Counted from the stretch's first letter, positions 1-9,255 are shown. The stretch is DNA of 39,880 nt from an uncultured Bacillota bacterium (GCA_934702375.1 CAKUYE010000018.1:1-39880); one strand, 5' to 3'. Numbers and translations: made by a program. Notes: generated by a model not told the origin, from the letters alone.

Positions 1-29
1 GCTGGGCGGTGGTTTTTGATTGTTGCCTA

Positions 30-145
30 CAGGCGGTTGTGTTACTTGGGTTCTGTATACATTATGAAAACCAGCCAATCGGATACGTTTTGGTATACCG
101 ATTGACTGCTTCCCAGAGCTTTTACGCGATTAAAGCCATTTATCG
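30..145. repeat. Palindromic repeat unit a1 (divergent)
   Basis: Imperfect palindrome. CAGCCAATCGGATAC (72-86) pairs with GTATACCGATTGACTG (93-108), leaving a short apex of the form TAC-N6-GTA. The right end reads TTTTACGCG then CATTTATCG, matching the TTTTACCG and GTTTATCG right ends of the units at 8529-8776 and 12261-12512. The left boundary is unclear because the outer left arm has diverged. Downstream, GGAGTTACTTTTGTC (180-194) matches the spacer between the tandem units at 12371-12545, supporting one repeat family. Confidence 0.6.
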
Positions 146-193
146 TGTCCTTTATTTTATTGGTTCGGACTTAGTTTTTGGAGTTACTTTTGT

Positions 194-289
194 CTGATTG
201 CGCAAAATCTCAAAACGTCGGCTTCCGGATACATGTAGTATACCTCCAACCGCCGCCTTGAGTTTTTACCCAATCAAAGCCTTTTATTG
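194..289. repeat. Palindromic repeat unit a2 (divergent)
   Basis: A second palindrome of the family. The left arm GATTGCGCAAAATCTCAA (196-213) pairs with TTGAGTTTTTACCCAATC (259-276), the inner arms are GC-rich, and the apex is GGATAC-ATGTA-GTATACC (TAC-N5-GTA). The unit ends in CTTTTATTG, a degenerate form of GTTTATCG. The string GGTGGTTTTTGATTGTTG occurs at 8-25 and again at 315-332, so the locus seems to be an eroded tandem array with a longer period. Confidence 0.6.
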
Positions 290-332
290 TGTTCCGCGTT
301 ACGTTGTGCTCGGTGGTGGTTTTTGATTGTTG

Positions 333-810
333 TTATGTTTTTTCTTTGGATGACTGTGGTTTTGATGGCTATTTTAAGGATTTATTTTTGTTTTTTTGAA
401 TATTTCTTATTTTGGCTTTGTGTATGTTTTGCCTGCTATCGGGTTTCTTTTTCCTTAAAATGTATAATATATTGCTAATTTTATATTTTTCGCAATATAT
501 TATACTTGCGGGGGGGGGTAAATTGAGTATAATGTTTTTAAATTTAATAGAAATTACAAATCGCTCGGTATTGGCTTATCGGTTGTTTCTTCTTGGCCGA
601 GTGGAACGGAATCCGGTCAGAATCCGGAGCTTCACCGGAACTGTATTTGTATGAAATCTGTTTTGTTGCGAAAGCAGTCATTGGGGGAATCCCTGAGAAG
701 GCAGAAACAGAAGCGAGTCTTTACTCTAGTACATAAGCCAGGAGACGCGGATTTGTAGTTTTGTGCACGCGGTGCGGCGGCGTCGGTGCAGAACCCTTTG
801 CAACAAAAAC
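333..810. other. AT-rich intergenic stretch, no gene seen
   Basis: AT-rich sequence with a G-run of nine near 509-517 and short, overlapping open frames of biased composition (F, L, C, V rich) that do not resemble proteins. No ribosome binding site and start pair, RNA gene or mobile-element open frame was recognised. It separates the palindrome cluster from the hairpin cluster at 811-1029. Confidence 0.5.
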
Positions 811-849
811 GGCTTGCAGCAAGTGATATGCTGCAAGCCATATTTTTTT
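811..849 (+). terminator. Strong intrinsic terminator
   Basis: GGCTTGCAGC (811-820) and GCTGCAAGCC (830-839) form a perfect 10-bp stem with a 9-nt loop, followed by ATATTTTTTT. No coding gene ends just upstream, so it may end an untranslated transcript or be left over from a lost gene. Confidence 0.75.
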
Positions 850-867
850 GAAAACTTCATTATGGAA

Positions 868-918
868 CGCACCGATGCAGAATCGTTTCCTGGCAGATAG
901 CTTTCCTGCATTGGTGCG
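868..918. other. Long-arm hairpin between two terminators
   Basis: CGCACCGATGCAG (868-880) pairs with CTGCATTGGTGCG (906-918) through 13 positions with one wobble, around a 25-nt loop. A small TGCC/GGCA hairpin follows at 922-932. Lying between terminators at 811-849 and 991-1029, the interval 850-1030 could be a short structured transcript. No known RNA family was recognised. Confidence 0.4.
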
Positions 919-990
919 CATTGCCCAAAGGCATTCATTATTATATCTTTTTTCCGGCGGCCCGTCAAGGGACGTTAAGAAAAAGAGGAT

Positions 991-1029
991 GCGCTTTGGT
1001 CTGTTTGCTGTACCCCAAAGCGTTTTTTT
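991..1029 (+). terminator. Intrinsic terminator upstream of SLH gene
   Basis: CGCTTTGG (992-999) pairs with CCAAAGCG (1015-1022), followed by TTTTTTT. It lies about 160 bases before the SLH gene start and would either insulate that gene or act in its leader. Confidence 0.65.
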
Positions 1030-1185
1030 GTGGTTTGGGGCAAAGGATAAATCGCGTTAGTGGAGCGCTTGATTTATAAATGTATGGAAGGGAGTGCGCA
1101 TAAAATACGATCGGAGGGTGTGCCCCTCAATCCACAAGGAAAAATGAAGAGCTTTTTTGAAAAGCGGAAAGGATGAAAAAGTAAA

Positions 1186-4100
1186 ATGAATCAAATGAAA
1201 AAATCTGTTTTCATTTTCGTGGTACTGGCCATGGTTCTTGCCCTCAGCTGCGGCATCTGTGCCGCCGAACCTTGGGACGGTTCGGTAAGCACCTACCTGC
1301 AGCCGGTAGACCCCACGAAGGATTACGATGCAACCACAAACCCTATGGCGATATCAAGTCCGGCAGATTGGGCTTATTTGGTACAGCAGTCCGGAATTGA
1401 GCCAACCAGTGGGAAAATCTCTTATCGCGTCAATGGAGAAGAAAAGGATTCTATTTGGTGTAGCAGACTATCTTATCGGCAAACTGCGGATCTGGTGTTG
1501 AACGATGAAACCTTCACCATGGATGATGACTCCGGCATCATTGTTGTTACCGACGGAACCCACACCGGTTATCTCGGTACCGGAATGCCCGGCTATCTTT
1601 ATAATACCGAAACACCTTCGTCCTACGGCGAATGGTACACCGTCGATTCCTTAAAGGGAACATTGACGGTGGCAGAGGAGGGCTACACCGGTGAACTGAA
1701 CCAGTGCTATGCCATCTTTAGAGGGCCGCATCGCGGCATTAATATGAAAAGTTTTAATGGCAGCTTTGATGGTGACCACTATAGTATCCGTGGATTTTAT
1801 GTAAATAACGAAACTACATTTTTACATAACGGTCTTTTTGGATATATTTATATGGCAACGATTAAAAATGTCAATATGATCGATTGTTGCCTTTTCAGTG
1901 GACGTCAGGAAGCCGCCGGCGCAGTTGTCAGCTACTCATGGTATGGGAAACTGGAAAATTGCTTTGCTTCCGGGATCCAAATCAATCGAGGGAATAGTGG
2001 AAAGCTCGGCGGATTGATGGGAAACGGTCGGGGTTATGCTGATACGATCGTAAAGTGCGGCTATATAGGTTATCTGGGCTCTGCAGCTTCTAACGGTGGC
2101 ACCATATCCGGTATCTACAACGATGAGTACGACTCCAAAATAAATTGTACGGATTCTTACCATATCGGTAACATCGCTCACGTATCGAAGGGCGGCACTT
2201 ACAACGGCATCGGAACGTGTCTCGGCGGAGCGACCAACTGCTACAGCGTCGGTCATGAAGGTATGTACAGTGGTTCGCCTCTTCTTTCTCAAATCACTTC
2301 CTCTAATAAAGCGGTAAATTGCTACTATGACAAATCGTTTTTCTCCAAAACTGACGCGGGAACTGCGGTGAAGAGATCCGAGCTTACCGCTGCTCGTCTC
2401 GGTTTGAACTGGGAAGAGGATAAAACCGGCGAAAACTACGGTTATCCCGTATTGAAGGGGCAAAAGGGCAGAGCCGCGGAAGCCCTTTCGGGCTTTCGTT
2501 TGACCCCTGTCAAAAGCTTATTGCTTCAAAAAGTCCGGATTTTGCCGCATCAGGAATACAGCTATAGCTTTTCGGCGGCCGATTGTGTAGAGGTGAAGGA
2601 CGAATCGGTTCTCACCTATACCTGCGACAAGATTTACACCGGAGACGGCTCGACGGAATTGACCGGTGCGTCGATCTCTAAAAATGAGGATAACACCTTT
2701 ACCTTGAAGGTCACGGCAACAGAACGGAACAGCTTTAAAGCTATTTGTCCGGTTAAGATCTCCGATGGCACTCATGAGGCAACGGTTCGTGTGATCTATC
2801 ACTTTGACGTTAATCGAAAGCCGCATATCACCACGGAATCTCTTGAAGATTCCTTTGAAATGGTTTCCGGTCATACGAAGTATTTCAGTTTACCCTTTAA
2901 AGATGAAGACGGAGATAAGCTTACTTATGAGTGCTCAATCTCCGAGGACGGCGGAGCGACCTTCAGTGAATTTGCGGCAGCTAAATCTTGGTACAAACCG
3001 GAAAAGGCCGGAAATCATGTTTTGCGCTACCGTGCCTATGATGGCTATGAATATTCTGACATCTTCACCTACTATGTTACCGTAACTCAAAATCATGCGC
3101 CGCAGTTGGCTGGCAGTGCCCGCATAAAAGCAAATACGCCCACGGGTTGTAGCTGGTTCTATGATGTACGGACAATATTTACCGATGCGGACAAAGATCA
3201 GGTTCAGGTCTCTGTTTCCATAGACGGCGCGGAACCGGTCTCGGCAGGCTATTCGTATTTTTCTTTCAAGCGTTATCAGGTCGGCAAGCATACACTCGTA
3301 TTTAGTGGCACCGACGGTATTGAACCATGCAGCAGTACCTTCACCGTAGAGCTTACGGTAAACAAGTACGGCTACACCGCCGATGTTTGGAACGGTGCCG
3401 TCGATACCGGCTGGTATGATGAATATGTCGATGTCTTTACTTTAAATACCCCTGCTCAGCTTGCCGGTCTTGCCGCTATTGTAAACGGTGAGGCGGAGGA
3501 TGCCGACGGTAAGAAGATCAAGGATAATTTTGACGGCCGTACCATCAAGTTGGGCAGCGATATTTGCCTCAACGATGCTTCCTTCTCCTTTGATGAAGCC
3601 AGCGGCATGGTCAAGATAAGCAAGGGGGCAAATACGTTTTATTATGGCCTCGGTTGTCAAGGAACCGACGAGTCAGTTCCCTTGTGGAGGGAAGGAAGTG
3701 TCTGCCTTGATCCCAGAGACAGCAATTCAATGCTCTCCTCTGAACGCATGGGGGATAACTGGAAATGCAACGATATCCTGTTGCGTGGATGGGCTGTTAT
3801 TGGTAGCTCTAACAACTCCTTTAGAGGTACATTTGACGGGCAGAATCATAAGATAACAGGGCTGTTTTTTAACAAAAACTATGCTAATGGAGCATTGTTT
3901 GGCCAGTGCGACGGTGTTCTTAAGAATGTTGCCGTGAACAATGGCATGTGCACTATGGGCAGCAATTTGTCCTCGCTGGCATATACCTTTACCGGTTCTC
4001 TGCTGGAAAATTGCTCTGCCGATGTAATTCTCAACGCTTCTTCCCAGGTTGGTGGAATTGTTGCCAACATTAATCCCACAGGTAACTGCACAGTGAAGGG

Positions 4101-7100
4101 TTTGACCTATCAAGGGGTTGCTCTTGGTCGTAATGTCGGTGGTATTGCCTCTAGCATATCTCCTAAGGCTAATAAGACTGTAACTGTTTCCGATTGCGTA
4201 AATAATGGTATGATTGTCGGGAAAGGTATTTATGGTGATGCTGCGGCCGGGGTTTTTGACACCGTTGGGTGTGCGAAAAATGCTCATGTGATTCTTTCCG
4301 AATTAGTCAACACCGGTTCCATCGGTATTTTTGGTACGAATCCTTTGACTTCTGGCGGTGGTATCGTTCGTAGCTTAGCTGCAAGTTCCGGTGATATTCT
4401 TCTAAGAGATTCTTATAACACCGCAGACCTTCGTTTCAAAAATGGTGTCGGCGGCATTGTTTACGGTGCTTCTACCGGTACAAAAAAGCAATTTGGCGAT
4501 TTTCGTATGGAATCCTGCTACAATACCGGAGCGCTTCTTGTTAAGAGCAAAAAGCATGAGAATGCTTTATTCTCCGGTAACTTCAACTATAATGGCGGCA
4601 ATACCTATTGTAAAGATGTATTTTATCTAACCGATCCCGAAGCGGAAGCAACGCATGTGGATATAGAAGGTGTGACATCGAGAACCGCCGAGGAAATGCG
4701 CTCCGAGGAATTCCTTGTGGAGCTTGGGGAAGCCTTTGCAAAGGATTCCTACGGTATCAACAACGGCTATCCGATCCTTGCCTCTCAGTCGAGTATGGCC
4801 AATGAAAAAGAGATCACCGCTTTCTCCATCGGTAGCGCCGTCGGTACCGTCGAGGGGAAAACAGTAGAATTCCGTGATTATGCCATCGCTGCCGAAGGCG
4901 ATACCTTGACCTTTGCTCCGGAAATCGAAGTATCTGCCGGCGCCGTGGTGAAACCGTCCTCCGGCGAAGAGGTCGCCTTTGTCCAGAGCAAAGAGGACGA
5001 CAGTCTTTACACCGCAAAATATGTAGTCACTGCCGCCAACGGCTCCAAACGCGGTTACACCGTAAACGTGTATACGAAGGCGGCGGTATCCGGTTTGACT
5101 TTAAAGGAAACGGAGATTTCCGTGGTTGCCGGTTATCTCGGCAAAGAGCTGGTCCCCATTGTTGCGCCGGCCAATGCCAATAACAAAGCCGTTTCCTGGT
5201 CCTCGGAAGATGAAAGCATCGCGGTCGTCGATGAAAAGGGCGTTGTCACCGGCGTGAAGGTCGGTACGGCAACGATTACCGCAACGACGGAGGACGGCGG
5301 TAAAACGGCTGCCTGCGCCGTAACGGTGACTCCGTATGTTTCCGTTGCCTCCATTGCTTTGCCGGAGACCGCTTCGGTGATGAAGGATGAATCCACGACC
5401 TTAACGGCAACCATTGCGCCGGAAAATGCCTCCGATCAAAATGTGGTTTGGAGCAGTGAGGATGAATCTATTGCCAAGGTCGATGAAAATGGCGTTGTCA
5501 CCGGTATTTCCGTCGGTACGGTGAAGATCACGGCAACCACAAAGGACGCCTCTTTGGAATCCCCCCTCGTTGCCGAATGTAGCTTTAGTGTTACCAAGAT
5601 CCCGGTAGAGTCCGTGACCTTGACTCAGACGAAATATGTTCGTGTCGGCGGCAGCAAGCCGATTTCCGCCGCGATTGCTCCGGAAACCGCAACGGAACAG
5701 GGTTTGATCTGGTCCGGCAGCGACAATACCATTGCCACCGTCGATGAAAACGGCGTCGTTACCGGGAAAGCTCCCGGGGAAGTGACCATCACCGCCACGG
5801 CAAAGGACAATGAAGAGATCAAGGGCAGTGTTACGCTGGAGATCTGCAAGGAATATCCTTACGATGTTAGCTGGAACGGTGCATTTAATGCCACGGAGTC
5901 CAATAACAACAGCAGTGATGTTCCGCTGCCTACGGATTCGGAGAAGATCGAAGAAGTCTGGCATGTGGACGCCGGCAATGGCTCCGTTGCCATTGTGGAT
6001 GATTACGTTTACACCTACGCTGCGGCAGTGGGGATGAACGGTTACCAAATCGGCGGCGAGTCGAAAGCCTTCTATAAGATCGATAAGGAAACCGGTGAAG
6101 TTGTGGATATGATTCACAATTGCCCCGGCATCGGCAACTATTACTATGCCTATACCATTTACGGCGACGGAATGCTCTATGTGTCGGCTCCCAGCGCCGT
6201 GATGGCCTTTGACCTTGATACCTTCAGTCTCGCCTGGACGGCATCGGTCGGCGGAGGTATGTACAGCGCGGTTCAGTTTGTCAACGGCTGTGTTCTTGCG
6301 AACGGCAGAGTGCTGAACGCCGCAACCGGTGAATTGATCCGTGATTTGGAAGAGGACTACAATTACTCCAACGGCGCCGTTGTCGGTGGAAAATACTATT
6401 GCATCCCTTCCTATCAGGGGACGATGTATTCCTTTGATACTACCACTTGGAAGCCTGTGAGCAGCTGTGCCTTTAAGACCCAAGGTACGGTATTGCAGCC
6501 CGGCGCAGTATACCATAAAGGTCGTCTCTATTGGGGCGATGCCATGAGCGCTTACTGCTATTCCGTAAAGATCGACAGTGCAACCGGTGTGATCGATAAG
6601 AGATCCTTGATCAAGCGGGAAACGAACTTTACCACCACCTGTACGCCGGTGGCCTACGGCGACCGCATCTATCTTGCCGGTCAGGGGGCCGGCGGCGGTT
6701 CGGTCAACGTATACGATGCCGAAACTCTGGAGTTGATCTATCAGGCGGTTGGCGCAAGCCAGAAGATCCAGAGTACGCCGATCCTCTATGCCGATAAGGA
6801 TAGCGGCACGGCTTATGTCTACGTCCAGGAATACGGCGGCAGTGCTATCTATCTCCTCACCGATGACGGCAAACAGACCTCGGGTAAGTTGGAAAAACTG
6901 GTAACGCCCACGATTTCCGCCTATGCCTTTGAACAGCTTGCCTGTGATAAGGACGGCGCCTTGTATTGCTCCAACGACAGCGGTAATCTCTTTAAATTCC
7001 AAACTACCACGGTGAAAAAGCCGAAGCTGGAAACCGATCTTTCCACGGAACGCGTCATTGAAACGCTTAACAGTCCCGCAGCTCCCCTCAGCGTAAAAGC

Positions 7101-8520
7101 CGTTTCGGTTGACGGCGGCACCTTGAGCTATCAGTGGCAGACCCGCTCCGTCGGTGGCGGTTGGGTCGATTTGGAAGGGCAAACCGGCGATACCGTTGTC
7201 CCGGATACCACGGTCGAAGGAAAATCCTATTATCGCTGCATCGTCACGAACACGCTGGAAGAAAAATCGACCTCCGTCTACAGCAACGAAGCCCAGATCA
7301 TGGTAGTGGCTGCCGGCAAAGAACAGATCACCGTAAGCTTCCGCCTGATCGGCGCAACGAGATCGACGGAAGCGGTCAACTTCGACGAATCGCCAAACGA
7401 CTATAAAGGTTCGGAATATGTAACCTGGCATAAGACGAAGCATTATACCATTGAAAACGGCGCAACCGTCGGTGACCTTTTTAAACTGGCCTGTGACGAA
7501 GGTGATATCCGCTACGAAGGCTGGGAAAATGACTATATCCGTACGATTTACGCTCCGGAAAGCTGCGGTGGTTATGAACTCTCCGAATTTACCAACGGCC
7601 AGTATTCCGGCTGGATGTACACTTTAAATGGCAAGCATGCACCGAAATCTATGCGCACCCAGGATCTTGCCGACGGGGATGTGGTGATTTGGCACTATGC
7701 CAATGACTACCGCTATGAGGATGAATCGACGAATCCTGATTCTCCGTATCTCGGTCAGTATTTGAAGGCTCCGGACAGAAACCCCGGCGAAACGGAAACC
7801 GATGAAGAAATTGCCAAGCCTGTGATGGATATGATCGCAGCTTTGCCGGAAAACATTACCCTTGCCGATGGTGATGCCATTGCCGCTGCCCGGGCAGCCT
7901 ACGATAAGCTCACCAAAGAACAGCAGGGATATGTGAAAAACATTGATAAGCTTACCGCAGCGGAAGCTGCTTATGCAGAATTGACAAAGGTGAAGGAAAA
8001 TCCCTTTACCGATGTAAAAGAAGGCGATTATTTCTTTGATGCGGTTCTTTGGGCCGTAGAAAATAAAGTGACCAACGGCACTTCGGCAACGACTTTTGAT
8101 CCGGCATTGGCCTGCAACCGCGGTCAGGTGGTGACCTTCCTGTGGCGTGCCGCCGGAGAACCGGCACCTACCGCAACGGATTGCGCATTTACCGATGTAA
8201 AAGCCGATGCCTATTACTACAAAGCTGTGCTTTGGGCCGTAGAAAAAGGCATTACCAACGGCGTGAGTGAATCGGAATTTGCTCCGGATGCCGCTGTGAC
8301 CCGTGGTCAGGCTGTGACCTTCCTCTATCGCTATGCCGGTAAACCGGAAGTGAACGGTGCAATGATCTTTAGCGATGTGGCAGAGGGAGAATATTACTAC
8401 GATGCCGTGTTGTGGGCTGTTGCCAACAAGATTACCAATGGTATGGGCGACGGTACTTTTGCGCCGGGGGATGTGGTGACGCGAGGGCAGGCAGTGACCT
8501 TCCTCTATCGGGCACGCTGA
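1186..8520 (+). CDS. Giant secreted multidomain SLH-domain protein
   Basis: 2444 residues. An N-terminal signal peptide (basic MNQMKK, hydrophobic core, likely cut after CAA near residue 27) exports it. Domains in order: GLUG-like beta-helix repeats (about 185-425); cadherin/Ig-like modules (about 450-725); a second beta-helix block (about 860-1190) around FRGTFDGQNHKITGLFF; three BIG_2 Ig-like domains (about 1300-1555) sharing the VVTG...G..TITATT signature; a PQQ-type beta-propeller (about 1560-1945); another Ig-like module; a DUF4430 domain (about 2045-2175); a helical linker; and three SLH repeats (about 2273-2444), each with FTDV or FSDV and a TRGQ-like segment. SLH domains normally anchor proteins to wall polymers, so this is probably a cell-surface adhesin or ligand-binding protein; no catalytic motif was seen. 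AAAGGA at 1168-1173 lies a little far from the ATG; the in-frame ATG at 1195 is an alternative start. Palindromic unit b1 begins eight bases after the stop. Confidence 0.93.
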   Translation: MNQMKKSVFIFVVLAMVLALSCGICAAEPWDGSVSTYLQPVDPTKDYDATTNPMAISSPADWAYLVQQSGIEPTSGKISYRVNGEEKDSIWCSRLSYRQTADLVLNDETFTMDDDSGIIVVTDGTHTGYLGTGMPGYLYNTETPSSYGEWYTVDSLKGTLTVAEEGYTGELNQCYAIFRGPHRGINMKSFNGSFDGDHYSIRGFYVNNETTFLHNGLFGYIYMATIKNVNMIDCCLFSGRQEAAGAVVSYSWYGKLENCFASGIQINRGNSGKLGGLMGNGRGYADTIVKCGYIGYLGSAASNGGTISGIYNDEYDSKINCTDSYHIGNIAHVSKGGTYNGIGTCLGGATNCYSVGHEGMYSGSPLLSQITSSNKAVNCYYDKSFFSKTDAGTAVKRSELTAARLGLNWEEDKTGENYGYPVLKGQKGRAAEALSGFRLTPVKSLLLQKVRILPHQEYSYSFSAADCVEVKDESVLTYTCDKIYTGDGSTELTGASISKNEDNTFTLKVTATERNSFKAICPVKISDGTHEATVRVIYHFDVNRKPHITTESLEDSFEMVSGHTKYFSLPFKDEDGDKLTYECSISEDGGATFSEFAAAKSWYKPEKAGNHVLRYRAYDGYEYSDIFTYYVTVTQNHAPQLAGSARIKANTPTGCSWFYDVRTIFTDADKDQVQVSVSIDGAEPVSAGYSYFSFKRYQVGKHTLVFSGTDGIEPCSSTFTVELTVNKYGYTADVWNGAVDTGWYDEYVDVFTLNTPAQLAGLAAIVNGEAEDADGKKIKDNFDGRTIKLGSDICLNDASFSFDEASGMVKISKGANTFYYGLGCQGTDESVPLWREGSVCLDPRDSNSMLSSERMGDNWKCNDILLRGWAVIGSSNNSFRGTFDGQNHKITGLFFNKNYANGALFGQCDGVLKNVAVNNGMCTMGSNLSSLAYTFTGSLLENCSADVILNASSQVGGIVANINPTGNCTVKGLTYQGVALGRNVGGIASSISPKANKTVTVSDCVNNGMIVGKGIYGDAAAGVFDTVGCAKNAHVILSELVNTGSIGIFGTNPLTSGGGIVRSLAASSGDILLRDSYNTADLRFKNGVGGIVYGASTGTKKQFGDFRMESCYNTGALLVKSKKHENALFSGNFNYNGGNTYCKDVFYLTDPEAEATHVDIEGVTSRTAEEMRSEEFLVELGEAFAKDSYGINNGYPILASQSSMANEKEITAFSIGSAVGTVEGKTVEFRDYAIAAEGDTLTFAPEIEVSAGAVVKPSSGEEVAFVQSKEDDSLYTAKYVVTAANGSKRGYTVNVYTKAAVSGLTLKETEISVVAGYLGKELVPIVAPANANNKAVSWSSEDESIAVVDEKGVVTGVKVGTATITATTEDGGKTAACAVTVTPYVSVASIALPETASVMKDESTTLTATIAPENASDQNVVWSSEDESIAKVDENGVVTGISVGTVKITATTKDASLESPLVAECSFSVTKIPVESVTLTQTKYVRVGGSKPISAAIAPETATEQGLIWSGSDNTIATVDENGVVTGKAPGEVTITATAKDNEEIKGSVTLEICKEYPYDVSWNGAFNATESNNNSSDVPLPTDSEKIEEVWHVDAGNGSVAIVDDYVYTYAAAVGMNGYQIGGESKAFYKIDKETGEVVDMIHNCPGIGNYYYAYTIYGDGMLYVSAPSAVMAFDLDTFSLAWTASVGGGMYSAVQFVNGCVLANGRVLNAATGELIRDLEEDYNYSNGAVVGGKYYCIPSYQGTMYSFDTTTWKPVSSCAFKTQGTVLQPGAVYHKGRLYWGDAMSAYCYSVKIDSATGVIDKRSLIKRETNFTTTCTPVAYGDRIYLAGQGAGGGSVNVYDAETLELIYQAVGASQKIQSTPILYADKDSGTAYVYVQEYGGSAIYLLTDDGKQTSGKLEKLVTPTISAYAFEQLACDKDGALYCSNDSGNLFKFQTTTVKKPKLETDLSTERVIETLNSPAAPLSVKAVSVDGGTLSYQWQTRSVGGGWVDLEGQTGDTVVPDTTVEGKSYYRCIVTNTLEEKSTSVYSNEAQIMVVAAGKEQITVSFRLIGATRSTEAVNFDESPNDYKGSEYVTWHKTKHYTIENGATVGDLFKLACDEGDIRYEGWENDYIRTIYAPESCGGYELSEFTNGQYSGWMYTLNGKHAPKSMRTQDLADGDVVIWHYANDYRYEDESTNPDSPYLGQYLKAPDRNPGETETDEEIAKPVMDMIAALPENITLADGDAIAAARAAYDKLTKEQQGYVKNIDKLTAAEAAYAELTKVKENPFTDVKEGDYFFDAVLWAVENKVTNGTSATTFDPALACNRGQVVTFLWRAAGEPAPTATDCAFTDVKADAYYYKAVLWAVEKGITNGVSESEFAPDAAVTRGQAVTFLYRYAGKPEVNGAMIFSDVAEGEYYYDAVLWAVANKITNGMGDGTFAPGDVVTRGQAVTFLYRAR

Positions 8521-8528
8521 GCCGGGCA

Positions 8529-8640
8529 CGCTAAACGCACAGAACTCGGCAAAATCACCGGTCGCCGACAATGGGCATACGTCTTAGTATAGCCCATTGC
8601 CGCCGCCCGGCGAGTTTTACCGAGTTCAGCACGTTTATCG
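8529..8640. repeat. Palindromic repeat unit b1
   Basis: 112-bp imperfect palindrome. The left end CGCTAAACGCACAGAACTCG mirrors the right end CGAGTTCAGCACGTTTATCG. Inside are the conserved CGGCAAAA / TTTTACCG boxes, inner arms ACAATGGGCATAC / GTATAGCCCATTG, and the apex TAC-GTCTTA-GTA. It starts eight bases after the SLH stop codon, so at RNA level it would form a very long 3' hairpin. Confidence 0.8.
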
Positions 8641-8664
8641 CACCCTTTCCGGGGGGGTCGGATG

Positions 8665-8776
8665 TGCTAAACGGTTGATACTTGGCAAAATCACCGGTCG
8701 CCGACAATGGGCATACGTCTTAGTATAGCCCATTGCCGCCGCCCGGCGAGTTTTACCGAGTTCAGCACATTTATCG
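8665..8776. repeat. Palindromic repeat unit b2
   Basis: Second 112-bp unit, 136 bp downstream of b1. From GGCAAAATCACC to the TTTTACCG box it is essentially identical to b1, but the outer left arm (TGCTAAACGGTTGATACTTG) has changed and no longer pairs fully with the outer right arm. The two copies are separated by a 24-bp GC-rich spacer. This points to recent local duplication followed by erosion of one outer arm. Confidence 0.8.
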
Positions 8777-8815
8777 CGCCCGGAGTACCTTTGGCGTTAA
8801 AAATGGGTCGCTAGC

Positions 8816-9000
8816 TTGGCTTCTCCTCGAGGAGAAGGCTTGCGGTTTGCCGAAGTTGCTGGTTAGCCAAAGATACGCTAATTTGCATTGCGGAGCAATG
8901 CTTCCTTCATGCCTTCCGCAGGAAGGTATTTCATGCCCCGAAGGGGTATTTCATTTCGTCACCTCGCCAAAGGTGAGATTTCACCCTTTTACGGGAAGAT
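8816..9000. repeat. Array of small hairpins with ATTTCAY linkers
   Basis: A perfect 18-bp palindrome CTTCTCCTCGAGGAGAAG (8820-8837) is followed by ordered hairpins: GCATTGC-GGA-GCAATGC (8885-8901), CCTTCC-GCA-GGAAGG (8912-8926), CCCC-GAA-GGGG (8936-8946) and CACCT/AGGTG (8960-8975). The linkers are TTCCTTCAT, ATTTCAT, ATTTCAT and ATTTCAC. Three loops are GNA trinucleotides. No gene covers it; the function is unknown. Confidence 0.65.
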
Positions 9001-9070
9001 TGTATGCTTTTACGCCCTTTGTCGGCGGATAGCTATATTGTTGCCTTTTGTGTGATTTTTTATAGTGAGA

Positions 9071-9109
9071 CCCCGGTGCAGATTGCTTTTGCATTTGCAC
9101 CGGGGTTTT
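9071..9109. terminator. Strong intrinsic terminator
   Basis: CCCCGGTGCA (9071-9080) pairs perfectly with TGCACCGGGG (9096-9105), followed by TTTT. It closes the hairpin-array region. The span from here to 9245 is AT-rich and shows no gene. Confidence 0.75.
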
Positions 9110-9246
9110 GCTATTTGAATGATGATGCAGGTTTGAACTTGAGTTTATTTGCCTGCTTTTTTAGTTTAATTGTATTATTGTATACTGATATGCGCAAAAA
9201 ATGGATAAAAAATTAAAAAAAAAGGGGGTGAATTTTTTGTTAGAAG

Positions 9247-9255
9247 TGGTATAAT
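9247..9255 (+). promoter_or_regulatory. Extended -10 promoter for the OrfA-like gene
   Basis: TGGTATAAT is a perfect extended -10 (TGnTATAAT); no good -35 lies 17 bp upstream. The predicted start of transcription, about 9262, falls on the ribosome binding site AGGGAGGTG (9262-9270), so the leader would be extremely short. Confidence 0.5.

Noticed and set aside
1081..1185. Riboswitch in the SLH leader
   Set aside because: A GAGGG/CCCCTC pairing is present, but no conserved core of a known riboswitch class was recognised.
1186..1290. Lipoprotein signal on the SLH protein
   Set aside because: The cysteines near residues 22 and 26 do not sit in a normal lipobox; a standard signal peptidase I site fits better.
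5401..7443. 680-residue open frame on the minus strand inside the SLH gene
   Set aside because: Lies fully antisense to the BIG_2 and propeller domains, has no ribosome site and no recognisable domain; it arises from codon bias of the real gene.
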